This document shows, piece after piece, positions 6,910 through 15,888 of a DNA stretch of 43,576 nt; the stretch's first letter is position 1, and each line of letters opens with the position of its first letter. The position numbers were made by a program, and so were the translations under genes. Under the pieces are notes generated by a model. The model was given only the letters and a program-made list of their open reading frames with translations, was not told the DNA's origin and searched no databases. The DNA is from JBFIHF01 sp964411125 (GTDB lineage Bacteria > Myxococcota_A > Bradymonadia > Bradymonadales > Bradymonadaceae): positions 1 through 43,576 of the forward strand of contig CAYPJU010000053.1 in NCBI GenBank assembly GCA_964411125.1, given 5' to 3'.

Positions 6910-9028
6910 GCCAGTTCGCCTGCAGTTCATCTGGCATTTCCACCAACCCTATTACGGCTTGCCGGGGGAGACGACGAACCACCTGCCGTGGGTTCGGCTC
7001 CACGCCGTGAAGTCGTACTACGACATGGCGCGGATGTTGGAAGAGTTTCCCGACGTTCGAGCCACCATCAATTTCTCCGGAAGTCTGCTGCGTCAGCTGC
7101 GTGAGTACGTCGAGGAGGGGAAGCGCGATGCCTGGTGGGAACTCAGTTGGAAGGCGGCCGACCGGCTCGACGAGCGAGACAAGCTCCACCTCCTGCGTCA
7201 TTTCTTCAGCATCAACTGGGAGCACTGCGTCAAGCGGTACCCGCGCTACGCCGAGCTCCTGGCCAAGCGCGGAACCAGCACAGAGATGCTCGACATCGCG
7301 AGCTTCACGACCGCGGACTACCGCGACCTGCAGGTCTGGTTCAACCTCGCCTGGTTCGGCTTCTCCGCCCGTCGCGAGCGCCAGATCCTCTCCGAGCTCA
7401 TCGAGAAGGACCGCGGCTTCACCGAGGCAGAAAAAGAAGCGTTGCTCGAACAGCAGATCGACCTGATGCAGCACGTCGTGCCGCTCTACCGTGAGCTGCA
7501 TCTGCGGGGTCAGGTCGAGCTCACGGTGACGCCGATGTACCACCCGATCTTGCCGCTTGTGATCGACACCGAGGCCGCCCGTCGCGCGACACCCGATCGA
7601 CCCGTGCCGCAGCGCTTCCGTGCCCTCGACGACGCGATCGAACACGTGCGTCAGGCCCGCACCATCGCCCGCGAGTTTCTCGGCGTCGACGTCGATGGCA
7701 TGTGGCCTGCCGAGGGATCGGTCTCCCCCGAGGCGCTCGAGATCTTCGAGACGGAGGAGGTCGCCTGGGTCGCCACCGACGAGGACGTGCTGCGCGCATC
7801 CCGCGGCGATTCGTGGGACCGCGACAAGGATCTCTACCGTCCATGGCGACTCGCCGGACGCACCCCCGCGATCTTCTTCCGGGATCACGGCCTGAGCGAC
7901 ACGATCGGCTTCGTCTACGCGAGGAACGACCCACGGGCTGCGGCCCGGGACTTCCTCGACCGGGTTCGACAGTCGCCCGGCCCCGTCGTGAACGTGATCC
8001 TCGACGGCGAGAACCCGTGGGAACACTACCCGAACGACGGCGAAGCCTTCTTGCGAGCGCTCTACGAGGAGCTCGGCGCCGCGGATGATGTCGAGACGAC
8101 GTATCCGATGCGCTTCCTCGAGACCGACGGCTGTGACGCGACCCTGGACCGGCTGCATTCGGGGTCGTGGATCCTCGGCAACTATCAGATCTGGATCGGA
8201 CACCCCGAGACCAACAAGGCGTGGGACTACCTCGGGCGCGCGCGCCGCGACCTCGTTCGTTGGGTACAGTCGCACGAAGAGGTCGATGTCGAGCAGGAGG
8301 AGGCCGCCTGGGAGGCGCTCATGATCGCCCAGGGGAGCGATTGGTTCTGGTGGTACGGTGACGACTTCACGTCAGAGAACGACGCCGATTTCGACCGGCT
8401 CTTCCGTGACCAGATCCGCGCGGCCTACACGTCGGTCGGGGCGGAGCCTCCCTCCTTTCTCGACACGCCGATCGCTCGGGTCGCGATCGCCGGAGACAAC
8501 GGGTTCCAGCAGCCGACCCGATTCATTTCCCCTCGGATCGACGGAGCGTTGACCTCGTTCTACGAATGGGATGGGGCCGGAAAGTACGTGAACACTGGGT
8601 CGCACGGCTCGATGTTCGACAGCGTGCGGCACATCGAGGCGATCTTCGTCGGCTTCGATCTCGATCATCTCTTCGTCCGCGTCGACTTCGGAACTCATCT
8701 GCGTGGGAGGATCGCCGAGCTCGAAGTTCGGATACAGATCGAGGGGGCCCGCAGCGCCGTCGTCGAGGCATCGGGGAAGGGCGGCGGCTCCGGAACGATC
8801 CGTCGCGAGGGGGACGAGCGCGCCCGCGCTCTGCTCGATGTCGCCTTCGACCATACGATCGAGTTCGCGATCCCGTTCGACGACCTCGAGGTCTCTGCTG
8901 GAGACCACCTGCGTCTGCACCTGGCTTTCTCGATGCCCGAGCTGGAGCTGGGACGGCACCCGATTCACGGTACCCTCGACGTCGTCGTACCCGACGCCAA
9001 TTTCGAGCGCCGCAATTGGCTCGTATGA
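6902..9028 (+). CDS. Glycoside hydrolase family 57 protein (alpha-glucan-active)
   Basis: A 708-residue GH57 enzyme, probably acting on alpha-1,4/1,6-glucans such as glycogen. Visible GH57 regions: HFHQPY (12-17), the VTPMYHPILPL region (209-219), GMWPAEGS with the presumed nucleophile Glu271, LDGENPWEHY with presumed acid/base Asp368, and a downstream ILGNYQIWIG region. Residues about 530-708 look like a beta-rich accessory domain, possibly carbohydrate-binding. There is no signal peptide, so it is cytoplasmic. The start ATG at 6902 overlaps the end of glgC by 8 bp, implying translational coupling. GH57 includes amylases, amylopullulanases, glucanotransferases and branching enzymes. The motifs look closest to the amylopullulanase-like group, but specificity cannot be fixed by eye. 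Confidence 0.85.
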   Translation: MPEPVRLQFIWHFHQPYYGLPGETTNHLPWVRLHAVKSYYDMARMLEEFPDVRATINFSGSLLRQLREYVEEGKRDAWWELSWKAADRLDERDKLHLLRHFFSINWEHCVKRYPRYAELLAKRGTSTEMLDIASFTTADYRDLQVWFNLAWFGFSARRERQILSELIEKDRGFTEAEKEALLEQQIDLMQHVVPLYRELHLRGQVELTVTPMYHPILPLVIDTEAARRATPDRPVPQRFRALDDAIEHVRQARTIAREFLGVDVDGMWPAEGSVSPEALEIFETEEVAWVATDEDVLRASRGDSWDRDKDLYRPWRLAGRTPAIFFRDHGLSDTIGFVYARNDPRAAARDFLDRVRQSPGPVVNVILDGENPWEHYPNDGEAFLRALYEELGAADDVETTYPMRFLETDGCDATLDRLHSGSWILGNYQIWIGHPETNKAWDYLGRARRDLVRWVQSHEEVDVEQEEAAWEALMIAQGSDWFWWYGDDFTSENDADFDRLFRDQIRAAYTSVGAEPPSFLDTPIARVAIAGDNGFQQPTRFISPRIDGALTSFYEWDGAGKYVNTGSHGSMFDSVRHIEAIFVGFDLDHLFVRVDFGTHLRGRIAELEVRIQIEGARSAVVEASGKGGGSGTIRREGDERARALLDVAFDHTIEFAIPFDDLEVSAGDHLRLHLAFSMPELELGRHPIHGTLDVVVPDANFERRNWLV

Positions 9029-9063
9029 GCCTCACGGAGGGGCGTCGTTTTCGTCGGATCGCG

Positions 9064-9092
9064 TTGACAAGATTCGTGGGTGGGAGTAGAAA
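9064..9092 (+). promoter_or_regulatory. Promoter of tRNA-Leu
   Basis: A perfect -35 TTGACA (9064-9069), 17-bp spacer and -10 TAGAAA (9087-9092). The start point would be near 9099, nine bases before the mature tRNA 5' end, and the region is G-rich as expected for stable RNA genes. Confidence 0.65.
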
Positions 9093-9107
9093 CCGCGCCC
9101 TACCAAC

Positions 9108-9191
<84 letters not shown>

Positions 9192-9219
9192 TCGACTGAC
9201 GGACGGCATGTCCGACCCG

Positions 9220-9253
9220 AAGAGCCCTCGCGCGAGTGAGGGCTCTTTCGTTT
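9220..9253 (+). terminator. Rho-independent terminator of tRNA-Leu
   Basis: AAGAGCCCTC (9220-9229) pairs perfectly with GAGGGCTCTT (9238-9247) around an 8-nt loop. It is followed by TTCGTTT. It ends the tRNA transcript before the PhnD-like gene. Confidence 0.85.
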
Positions 9254-9278
9254 GGGTCGAGGCGCGTAGCCTCCCCGA

Positions 9279-9308
9279 TTGACAGCCTCCGGGGCCAAAC
9301 TCTATCGT
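9279..9308 (+). promoter_or_regulatory. Promoter of the phnD-like gene
   Basis: TTGACA (9279-9284), an 18-bp spacer and TATCGT (9303-9308). It starts about 25 bp after the tRNA terminator; the expected start point near 9315 leaves a short leader before the ATG at 9338. No Pho-box was recognised. Confidence 0.55.
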
Positions 9309-9337
9309 CCCCGTCGATTCTCACGCTGGAACCACAC

Positions 9338-10324
9338 ATGACTACACCGAAGTATCTGGTACTCGCGCTCGGGTTGGCGTTCTCCGTCGGCTGCGACAAA
9401 CAGGAAGAGGTCGCGGCGCCCGCGACGGCTGCTCAGGACGCGCCGAAGGAGGCTCCTGCCGAGGAGGCGGTGAAGCTGACGTTCGCCTTCCAACCGCAAG
9501 AGAATCCGGAAGGTTTGATGCCGAACGCGAACAAGCTCGCCGAGTTCATCGCCAAGGAGACCGGTTACGAGATCGAAGTCTTCGTGCCGACTTCCTACGC
9601 AGCGGTGGTCGAGGCGATGCGCGGCAACAAGGCGCAGGTCGCTTACCTCTCCGCATGGCCCTATCTGAAGGCGCACCACTCCGCCGACGCCGACCTGCTC
9701 CTCGTCGAAGAGCGTGGCGGACAGACGCACTACATGTCGCAGTGGTACGCGCAGAAGGACAGCAAGATCGAAAAGCTCGAGGACCTGCGCGGCAAGACGA
9801 TCGCGTTCACCTCGCCGACCTCCACCTCGGGGTTCCTCTTCCCCTACGCGAAGCTGATCCAGGACGGCGTTCTGAAAGAAGGCGAGACCCTCGAACAAGG
9901 CTTCAAGGGCGTCCTCTTCGCCGGTGGATACGAAGGAGCGCTCAAGTCCGTCGCGTCCGGGAAGGTGGACGCCGCGGCGGCCTCCGATTACGCCCTCACC
10001 AAGTACCTCTCCCCCGAGGAGCAGGCGAAGGTGAAGGTGATCTCGAAGCAGGGCCCCGTCCCGACTCACGGCTTCGCGGTTCGCGCCGACATGAAGCCGG
10101 AAGTCCGCGAAAAAGTGAAGAACGCGCTCCTCGCGCTCAACGAGGATGCGAACAGGGAGCTCCTCAAGAGCGTCTACGGCGCCGAGAAGCTCGTCGAGCG
10201 CTCGCACGGAGACCACGTGACTGCGCTGCAGGAGGCGCAGAACGCGGTGGGAGCGGAGTTCCCGCTCGAGCCCGCCGAGAAAGACGCAGCCGCCGAAAAG
10301 AAAGAAGAAGCTCCCGCCAAGTAA
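9338..10324 (+). CDS. PhnD-family phosphate/phosphite/phosphonate-binding lipoprotein
   Basis: A 328-residue ABC-transporter solute-binding lipoprotein. The signal peptide ends in lipobox FSVGC (Cys19). The mature domain is PhnD-like: it opens LTFAFQPQENPE, has YLSAWPYL in the ligand cleft region and IAFTSPTSTSGFLFPYAKL, which corresponds to the family's helix with the Ser/Thr-Ser-Gly ligand-binding segment. The final ~20 residues are a Lys/Glu/Ala-rich tail. The substrate could be phosphonate, phosphite or another phosphorus oxyanion, since the family is broad. Start ATG 9338 is chosen because it gives a compact signal peptide. The importer gene follows 22 bp downstream, so both form one operon. 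No C-P lyase, phosphonatase or ptxD gene is nearby. Confidence 0.88.
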   Translation: MTTPKYLVLALGLAFSVGCDKQEEVAAPATAAQDAPKEAPAEEAVKLTFAFQPQENPEGLMPNANKLAEFIAKETGYEIEVFVPTSYAAVVEAMRGNKAQVAYLSAWPYLKAHHSADADLLLVEERGGQTHYMSQWYAQKDSKIEKLEDLRGKTIAFTSPTSTSGFLFPYAKLIQDGVLKEGETLEQGFKGVLFAGGYEGALKSVASGKVDAAAASDYALTKYLSPEEQAKVKVISKQGPVPTHGFAVRADMKPEVREKVKNALLALNEDANRELLKSVYGAEKLVERSHGDHVTALQEAQNAVGAEFPLEPAEKDAAAEKKEEAPAK

Positions 10325-10346
10325 CCGGTCGCCGGACGCCAGCAAG

Positions 10347-11924
10347 ATGTCGATTCGCGTCCGCGATCTCGAAGTCACCTACCGCCAGGGTGAGCGCACG
10401 GTGCGTGCGCTCCGCGGCGTCGATCTCGACGTGGAGCCCGGCGAGGTCGTCGCGATCGTGGGGCGAAGCGGCGCGGGCAAGTCGACCCTGCTGCGCGTTC
10501 TCGCGGGGATCGTCCAACCTAGCGCGGGTTCTGCGGAGGTCGCCGGGCACCCGATGGGTGTCCGCAGCGCCACGGGCCGTATCGCTCACCGCGACATCGG
10601 CATCATGTTTCAGGATCATGGACTCGTCCCGCAGTTGTCGGCGCTGGAGAACGCGCTCTGCGGTCGGTTGTTCGAATACGCGGGGCACGCTCCCGTCGCG
10701 CGCTGGCGTACGGAGCACGTCAAAGACGTTCGTCGCTATCTCGCCGATCTCGGCCTGGGAGAGCGCGAAGGAGCCCGGGCGTCGAAGCTGAGCGGCGGTG
10801 AGAGGCAGCGCGTCGCCGTGGCGCGTTTGCTCCATCAGGCCCCCACGGTCGCCCTCGTGGACGAACCGGTCGCCTCCCTCGACGTGCACTGGGCGCGCGA
10901 GTCGATCCGCTCCGTCGCAGGGATCCGGGGCGGAAACGTCACGATCGTGGCCGTCCTGCACGACCTGGAGCTCGTGAGAACCTGGGCCACACGGGCCGTC
11001 TTGATGGAGGACGGCGTCATCACGTTCACGGGTGACCCCGAAGAGGCGTGCCGCCTTCTGGAGGCCTCCGGTGGCGTCGATGAACCCGAGCCGCCTGGCC
11101 CGTCGGAAGGAGAGGAGAGGGCGCTCTCCACGAAATCCCCGGCGCCCGACGACCAGCCCGGCTGGTCCCGTCGCGCGTGGTACGGCGTCTTCGGCCTCGC
11201 CGCGATCGCTGCCTACGTCTGGGCCCTCACCGGCGTCGACGTCGAGCTCGAAGACCTCCTCGGGAGCGGCTCGGCGGCCGCCGACTTCCTCACCCGCGCG
11301 CTCCCGCCCGACTTCTCGGCTGTACCGACGCTCTGGGATTCGTTGGTCGAGACCGTCCAAATGGCGCTACTCGGTACCACCTTCGCGGCATTCGTCGCGC
11401 TTCCGCTCGCGGTAGCCGGGGCCAGCAACATTGCACCGCGCCCCGTCGTGGTCGCTTCGCGGATGGTCCTCAATCTGATGCGAACCATCCCGAGCATCAT
11501 CTGGGGCCTCTTCTTCGTGATCCTCGTCGGTCTGGGGCCGTTTCCCGGGATCCTCGCCCTCACGTTCTACGCGGCCGGGTACCTCGGGAAGTTCTTCTAC
11601 GAGGGGATCGAGGCGATCGATCCGACCCCGGCTCGCGCTCTGAAGACCGTTGGTGCGTCGAGGCTACAGCGATTCCGTTGGGCCGTCTGGCCACAGGTCT
11701 TCCCCGTGCTGCTCGGGCACACCCTCTACATGTTCGAATACAACGTGCGCGCGGCGAGCATCCTGGGGCTCGTCGGTGCGGGCGGCATCGGGTTCTGGCT
11801 GAACATGTACGTGAACAACTTCAAGTATCAGAAGGCCGCGACCGCGATCTTGCTGCTCCTCGTCGTCGTCACCGTCATCGATGCGGTGAGCACGAGGTTG
11901 CGTCACCGCGTCATGAACGGCTGA
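10347..11924 (+). CDS. Fused PhnC-PhnE ABC transporter (ATPase + permease)
   Basis: A 525-residue single chain joining two subunits normally made separately. Residues 1-about 242 are a complete ATPase: Walker A GRSGAGKS (39-46), signature LSGGERQR (148-155), Walker B ALVDEP and switch His205. A polar linker (about 243-272) leads to a permease (about 275-525) with several membrane helices and the ATPase-contact EAA loop (ALKTVGASRLQRF region, 431-443), of the PhnE type. With the lipoprotein at 9338 it makes a complete importer; the functional unit would be a homodimer. The order NBD-then-TMD in an importer is unusual. Sequence continues in frame through the junction, so this is not two adjacent genes. 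It ends 1 bp from the convergent gene. Confidence 0.9.
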   Translation: MSIRVRDLEVTYRQGERTVRALRGVDLDVEPGEVVAIVGRSGAGKSTLLRVLAGIVQPSAGSAEVAGHPMGVRSATGRIAHRDIGIMFQDHGLVPQLSALENALCGRLFEYAGHAPVARWRTEHVKDVRRYLADLGLGEREGARASKLSGGERQRVAVARLLHQAPTVALVDEPVASLDVHWARESIRSVAGIRGGNVTIVAVLHDLELVRTWATRAVLMEDGVITFTGDPEEACRLLEASGGVDEPEPPGPSEGEERALSTKSPAPDDQPGWSRRAWYGVFGLAAIAAYVWALTGVDVELEDLLGSGSAAADFLTRALPPDFSAVPTLWDSLVETVQMALLGTTFAAFVALPLAVAGASNIAPRPVVVASRMVLNLMRTIPSIIWGLFFVILVGLGPFPGILALTFYAAGYLGKFFYEGIEAIDPTPARALKTVGASRLQRFRWAVWPQVFPVLLGHTLYMFEYNVRAASILGLVGAGGIGFWLNMYVNNFKYQKAATAILLLLVVVTVIDAVSTRLRHRVMNG

Positions 11925-11925
11925 G

Positions 11926-12480
11926 TCAACCTTCGAAGCGGAACGGGATCTCGGGCGCATTGCCCGCCGGCTTGAAGCCCACCCGCGCCGGCATCGTGCC
12001 GCCGTAGATCATGGCGAAGGTGGCGTTGCGCACCGTGACGACCGCTTTCGACTGGTCGTCGCCCGACACGTCGATCTGGAACGTGTAGGGAAAATCGGGG
12101 GAGCCGAGGGTGAACCGCATGCCGTTGTTGTTCGAGCTCTTGCCGTACACCCGAAGTTCGGATTTGCGGGCGTTCGGGATGATGCTCGCGTCGACGACGG
12201 CGACCGCCGTCTGCTGCTTCGCCGCCTCCTCCATCGCCGTCACGAAGTCCCACATCATCACGTCGTAGGACTGCTCGAAGTCCACTCGTCCCTTGTTCAC
12301 GACGTTTCGGGTCGCGATCGCGTCGAACAGGATGATCTTGATCGGGATCTCCTCGTATCCCGACGACTGGATCAGGGAGGAGGGTGTGGCCGCCTTCGGA
12401 GCGTAGGGAGGATTGGCGGACGCCGTGATGGGGCCGACGAGAAAGGCTGCGGCGACGAGTGCTGCGACGATGCTCTTCAT
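11926..12480 (-). CDS. Small exported protein of unknown function
   Basis: A 184-residue protein I do not recognise. It starts at MKSIVAALVAAAFLVGP with a clear Sec signal peptide ending near ASA-N. The mature part (about 160 residues) contains IPIKIILFDAIATRN, a central helix (SYDVMMWDFVTAMEEAAKQ) and beta-rich C-terminal sequence ending FRFEG. There is no Cys and no lipobox, so it is probably a soluble periplasmic protein. The start at 12480 is preferred over upstream in-frame codons because it gives the signal peptide. Its stop codon lies 1 bp from the stop of the fused transporter gene, transcribed convergently. It is divergent from the coiled-coil membrane protein gene at 12754. Confidence 0.7.
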   Translation of the reverse strand: MKSIVAALVAAAFLVGPITASANPPYAPKAATPSSLIQSSGYEEIPIKIILFDAIATRNVVNKGRVDFEQSYDVMMWDFVTAMEEAAKQQTAVAVVDASIIPNARKSELRVYGKSSNNNGMRFTLGSPDFPYTFQIDVSGDDQSKAVVTVRNATFAMIYGGTMPARVGFKPAGNAPEIPFRFEG

Positions 12481-12607
12481 TCGAATCCTCCACACTGGGG
12501 GCCTCAGCATACAACGTCGGGCGCACCACCACCAGCGCTCGGCGTCGGCCGCCCTTCGCGATGGTGCGCAGGCGGGGCCGTCGATCGGTCGAGCACGACC
12601 CGAAAGT

Positions 12608-12637
12608 TTGACTCTGCGATCGAAGCGCACCTACGAT
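12608..12637 (+). promoter_or_regulatory. Putative promoter for the coiled-coil membrane protein operon
   Basis: TTGACT (12608-12613; 5 of 6), an 18-bp spacer and TACGAT (12632-12637; 4 of 6). It lies in the 273-bp divergent region 12481-12753, about 115 bp before the ATG at 12754. Nothing else was recognised in this gap. Confidence 0.4.
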
Positions 12638-12753
12638 GACCGTTCAACGCTTGCAGTGTCGCCATCCATTTCGATGGCTTCTTGGTCTGCTCCGCAACGG
12701 AACATCCGTCGGAGCCGTATCGTGTTGAGATACCTCACTGCGACGAGGTGCCG

Positions 12754-14265
12754 ATGGCCGGCATGGACGATCTGTTCGACGACGAAAGCCTCGATGATCT
12801 GGTGGATACGGCTCTGTTGGAGGCCGATACCACGGACCGGATCGACGCCGGGCTTCTCAAACCCAAGAAGTCTCGGCGTGCGCCGCGGCTGACGGCACGG
12901 AGCCGCGAGGACGATACGATGGACGAAACGGTCGACGCCGCCTCGACGCCGCACCTCGAAACAACGAAGCCCCACCGAGCCGCGCTCGGTTCCCGGTCCA
13001 CCGCCGCGATGCCGGAAATGACCTTCGACTCCATTTACCAACGCGCCGGCCTCACCACTGACGCCGACTCCTTCACCGTCTACAGGCTTCGCGACCTTTA
13101 CGACGACGAGGAGATCGCCGCGCTCGAACAAACTGCGCGCGTCGTGGCGGTCAAGGCAGTCCTGAAGTCGCACAACGTCGAGATCGAACGGATCTTCGAC
13201 GATGCGGTCGCCCGGCGCGACGCGCTCGAGTCGCACGACGGACGGTTGCGACAGAACATCGAACGGGTCGAGCAGCAGGTCGAGCAGGAGAACTCGGCGC
13301 TGCAGGCAGAAATCGAGGAGTTCGCAAACCCTCGCCTGCAGCGGATGGAGGCGAACGAGGAGCGTCTACGACGCCTGCGCCGCGACTACGAGCGCTGGTA
13401 CGACCGTATGGCCGCCGAGCAGACCAACCTCGCTGGCATTTTGGAGCCGTGGGGCGGCGACGACCGAATGAAGGTGACAGCGAGGCTCGAGCTGCCGGAA
13501 CGAGCCGCCGCGAAAGACGCACGCTCGCAGGAGCCCTACGCTTTGTCGGGCGCCGACGTCTTCGACGACACCAGTGGCCCGGGCCGACCGATCGAGCCCC
13601 CCGCCGACGAGCCGAAGGTCCAGATCGCCGACGAGTGGTCGATGGGGAGCGAAGTCGAGGAGATCGGCGCGGAGAGCTCCGAGCGCCACGCCGACGCGGC
13701 TTCCGACTTCGACCTCGACGGACCGACCCACACCTACGAAGCCGATGCGGGGGCCTCGCTGTCGGACGAGTTTTCGTTTCGACCTCGCTACCGGACGCCG
13801 GACCACGCCTGGCAAGGGGTGCTCGCCTTCCTGGCGGTCATGGTATGGATCGCCGGCGGAGTGCTTCTCACCGCCTATCTCGCCGTCGACCTGTTGACGC
13901 CTCTCGCGTGGGGCATCGGCCTTGGGGCGCCGGTGCTGCTCGCGTTCGTCTTCTCGACGGTCTTTCGCAGGGGAGGGTGGTTCTCCGGGTGGTTCATGAT
14001 GCTGCTCTACTTCTCCGTCGTCGCGGGCGCCGTTGCGCACGCGGAGGCGCAGAAGCTCGTCACTTCGCTGACACAAGACCCGCTCGTGTTCGTTTCCGAA
14101 CTCGGAGCGGCCGACGAGGTGAGTGACCTCGCCCGTCGCGCGACCGTGCCGTACGCGCGGTTCGTAGCGAACGCCTTCCCCGGAGTCGAGATGCCCCAGA
14201 GCAGTACTGCTCAGCCCCCCAGTGTTCCGACGCCCGAGGGCGGCGGTCCTCAGGGAGCGCCGTGA
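12754..14265 (+). CDS. Coiled-coil membrane protein of unknown function
   Basis: A 503-residue protein with no recognised family. The N-terminus (1-60) is very acidic (DDLFDDESLDDLVD). Residues about 118-225 are strongly helical and charged, with heptad-like patterns (IERVEQQVEQENSALQAEI region), so probably coiled coil. An acidic low-complexity linker (about 255-340) precedes three hydrophobic segments (about 354-374, 385-402, 410-430) and a short Pro/Gly-rich tail. Most of the mass is therefore cytoplasmic. The ATG at 12754 is supported by GAGG (12745-12748) at good spacing; earlier in-frame starts lack this. Its stop overlaps the GTG start of the HD gene (GTGA at 14262-14265), so the two are translationally coupled. 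A scaffold role is possible but unproven. Confidence 0.72.
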   Translation: MAGMDDLFDDESLDDLVDTALLEADTTDRIDAGLLKPKKSRRAPRLTARSREDDTMDETVDAASTPHLETTKPHRAALGSRSTAAMPEMTFDSIYQRAGLTTDADSFTVYRLRDLYDDEEIAALEQTARVVAVKAVLKSHNVEIERIFDDAVARRDALESHDGRLRQNIERVEQQVEQENSALQAEIEEFANPRLQRMEANEERLRRLRRDYERWYDRMAAEQTNLAGILEPWGGDDRMKVTARLELPERAAAKDARSQEPYALSGADVFDDTSGPGRPIEPPADEPKVQIADEWSMGSEVEEIGAESSERHADAASDFDLDGPTHTYEADAGASLSDEFSFRPRYRTPDHAWQGVLAFLAVMVWIAGGVLLTAYLAVDLLTPLAWGIGLGAPVLLAFVFSTVFRRGGWFSGWFMMLLYFSVVAGAVAHAEAQKLVTSLTQDPLVFVSELGAADEVSDLARRATVPYARFVANAFPGVEMPQSSTAQPPSVPTPEGGGPQGAP

Positions 14266-14831
14266 GCGACCCGGATGCTCTCTTGCGGTTCGTCTCCCGG
14301 GTGCAGCGACTGCAGGAGCTTCCGCGCACCGGCTGGCTGGTTGCCGGGATCCCCGCCCCGGAGAGCGTCGCGGCGCACTCCTACGAAGTCGCGGTCATCG
14401 CAATGTGGCTGGCGGATGGGGAGCCGGAAGCCGACGTCGAGCGCGTCCTGCGAATGGCCCTGCTGCACGACGTCGGTGAGGCGATGATCACCGACATCCC
14501 CGCGCCGGTGAAGAGGCGGCTTGGGCGGGAGCACACCCGGCGGGTGGAGGCCGAGGCGCTCGGCGAGGTGTTGGAGCAGGCGCCCGGGCAATGGACGGTC
14601 GCTGCTTCTCGTCTGGGGGACGATTCGCTCGAAGCACGGATCGTAAAAGCGGCGGATCGAATACAGATGCTCGTGAGGGCGCTCTCCTACGAACGCACGG
14701 GGCGTGGCGACGTCGCCCGTTTCTTCGACGCCGAGATCGCAGACTACGGGATCCCTGCCGCGCGAGAGACGATCAAGCGGTTGCTCCAGATGCGGGAGGA
14801 CGAATCGTGGTGGCCAGCCGATTTCGATTGA
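14262..14831 (+). CDS. HD-domain phosphohydrolase (YfbR/HDDC2-like)
   Basis: A 189-residue metal-dependent HD hydrolase. Metal ligands are visible: His39 in VAAHSYEVA, the His69-Asp70 pair in LLHDVGEA, and a later Asp in KAADRIQML. The segment ITDIPAPVKR matches the substrate-loop region of the 5'-deoxynucleotidase (YfbR) group, which dephosphorylates dNMPs. The length fits that family (about 190-200). Translation begins at GTG 14262, overlapping the upstream stop, with GGAG at 14253-14257. It is the second gene of a two-gene operon with the coiled-coil membrane protein. The exact nucleotide substrate cannot be assigned. Confidence 0.82.
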   Translation: MSDPDALLRFVSRVQRLQELPRTGWLVAGIPAPESVAAHSYEVAVIAMWLADGEPEADVERVLRMALLHDVGEAMITDIPAPVKRRLGREHTRRVEAEALGEVLEQAPGQWTVAASRLGDDSLEARIVKAADRIQMLVRALSYERTGRGDVARFFDAEIADYGIPAARETIKRLLQMREDESWWPADFD

Positions 14832-15002
14832 GCCAGCGATTTGTGCAGGATATGGAAAGATTGTGCAGAGGAGCCGGTGCGCTGGACCACCCCCCTGATG
14901 GTCTGATAGTGTCACCAACGTCGGGAAAAACCGTATATAGTCAGGATGTCGTGCGACTCCGTAGTCGGTCGGTCGCAACGAAGCGTTTCTGAGGAGATCG
15001 GC

Positions 15003-15866
15003 ATGGCTAAAAAGAAACTACTCGTAGCTGCGGTGCTCGTTGGTGCATTCGCAGCGGTTCTGCTCTGGTTGTACGCCGAGCAGCTCGATGACGAACACGA
15101 GGCTCTGGTCCGCGACCAGGTCGAGGTGGTCAAGGCAGCGCGAAACATCCCCGCGGGGACGCCGCTGACGAAGGACCGCATCACGACCGAAAAGGTCCCG
15201 CGCCGGTTCCTCCCGCCGAACCCTCTTCTGGAGTCGGAGCTCAACATCTACCTCGGCACGCCGGTTGCGGTGAACGTGGAAGAGGGGGCGATGATCCTGA
15301 CGTCGGACTTCAGTGTGGCGGAGGTCTCACGAACGTTGTCGTCCAAGATTCCGCCGGAAGAACGCGCGATGTCTGTGGCGGTCGACTCCATCAGTGGTGT
15401 CTCGGGGCTGCTTCGCCCGGGTGACCGCGTCGACATCCTCGGCACGTTCCCGATCGGGACCAAAGAAGAGCTCATCGAGGACGGGACCGGCAAGCAGTCT
15501 GTCGGCTACGTCACGATGACCCTCCTTCAGAACGTCACGATGCTCGCGGTCGGTCAGGAGATCTCCGACGTCCCGACCGGAGAGGGCGGCAAGCGCGGCG
15601 GGTCGTACTCCACCGTCACCGTCTCCGTCACCATCGACGAGGCCGAGCTCCTCACGATCGCCCAGACCCGCGGCAAGCTCACCCTTCTTCTTCGTAACCG
15701 CGAAGACGTCGAGGTCAGCACGATCACCAAGAAGACGCTCCGCGAAGTCCTCGAGGATCTCGAGGTCATCCAGGAGAAGCGCCAGATTCGTATCAAGAAG
15801 GTGCGCCGCCCCAAGAAGAAGGAAGAGCCGAAGGGCATCGAGATCATTCGCGGCGACCGCAAGTGA
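15003..15866 (+). CDS. cpaB: Tad pilus assembly protein CpaB/RcpC
   Basis: A 287-residue periplasmic component of the Tad/Flp system. After a short basic N-terminus there is one membrane segment (about 6-22). A SAF-like domain follows (VKAARNIPAGTPLTKDRI region), then the RcpC/CpaB beta-rich domain with AMSVAVDSISGVSGLLRPGD, the family hallmark. The C-terminus is Lys-rich (KKVRRPKKKEEPK). The ATG at 15003 has GAGGAG (14991-14996) at ideal spacing. An isolated -10-like TATAGT (14936-14941) lies upstream without a good -35. A strong terminator follows, separating it from cpaC, which is unusual for this locus. Confidence 0.9.
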   Translation: MAKKKLLVAAVLVGAFAAVLLWLYAEQLDDEHEALVRDQVEVVKAARNIPAGTPLTKDRITTEKVPRRFLPPNPLLESELNIYLGTPVAVNVEEGAMILTSDFSVAEVSRTLSSKIPPEERAMSVAVDSISGVSGLLRPGDRVDILGTFPIGTKEELIEDGTGKQSVGYVTMTLLQNVTMLAVGQEISDVPTGEGGKRGGSYSTVTVSVTIDEAELLTIAQTRGKLTLLLRNREDVEVSTITKKTLREVLEDLEVIQEKRQIRIKKVRRPKKKEEPKGIEIIRGDRK

Positions 15867-15888
15867 TCCTCACCTGAGTTTTCCGAAC

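Noticed and set aside
10347..11924. Two separate genes phnC and phnE
   Set aside because: The frame is open across the linker with no stop codon.
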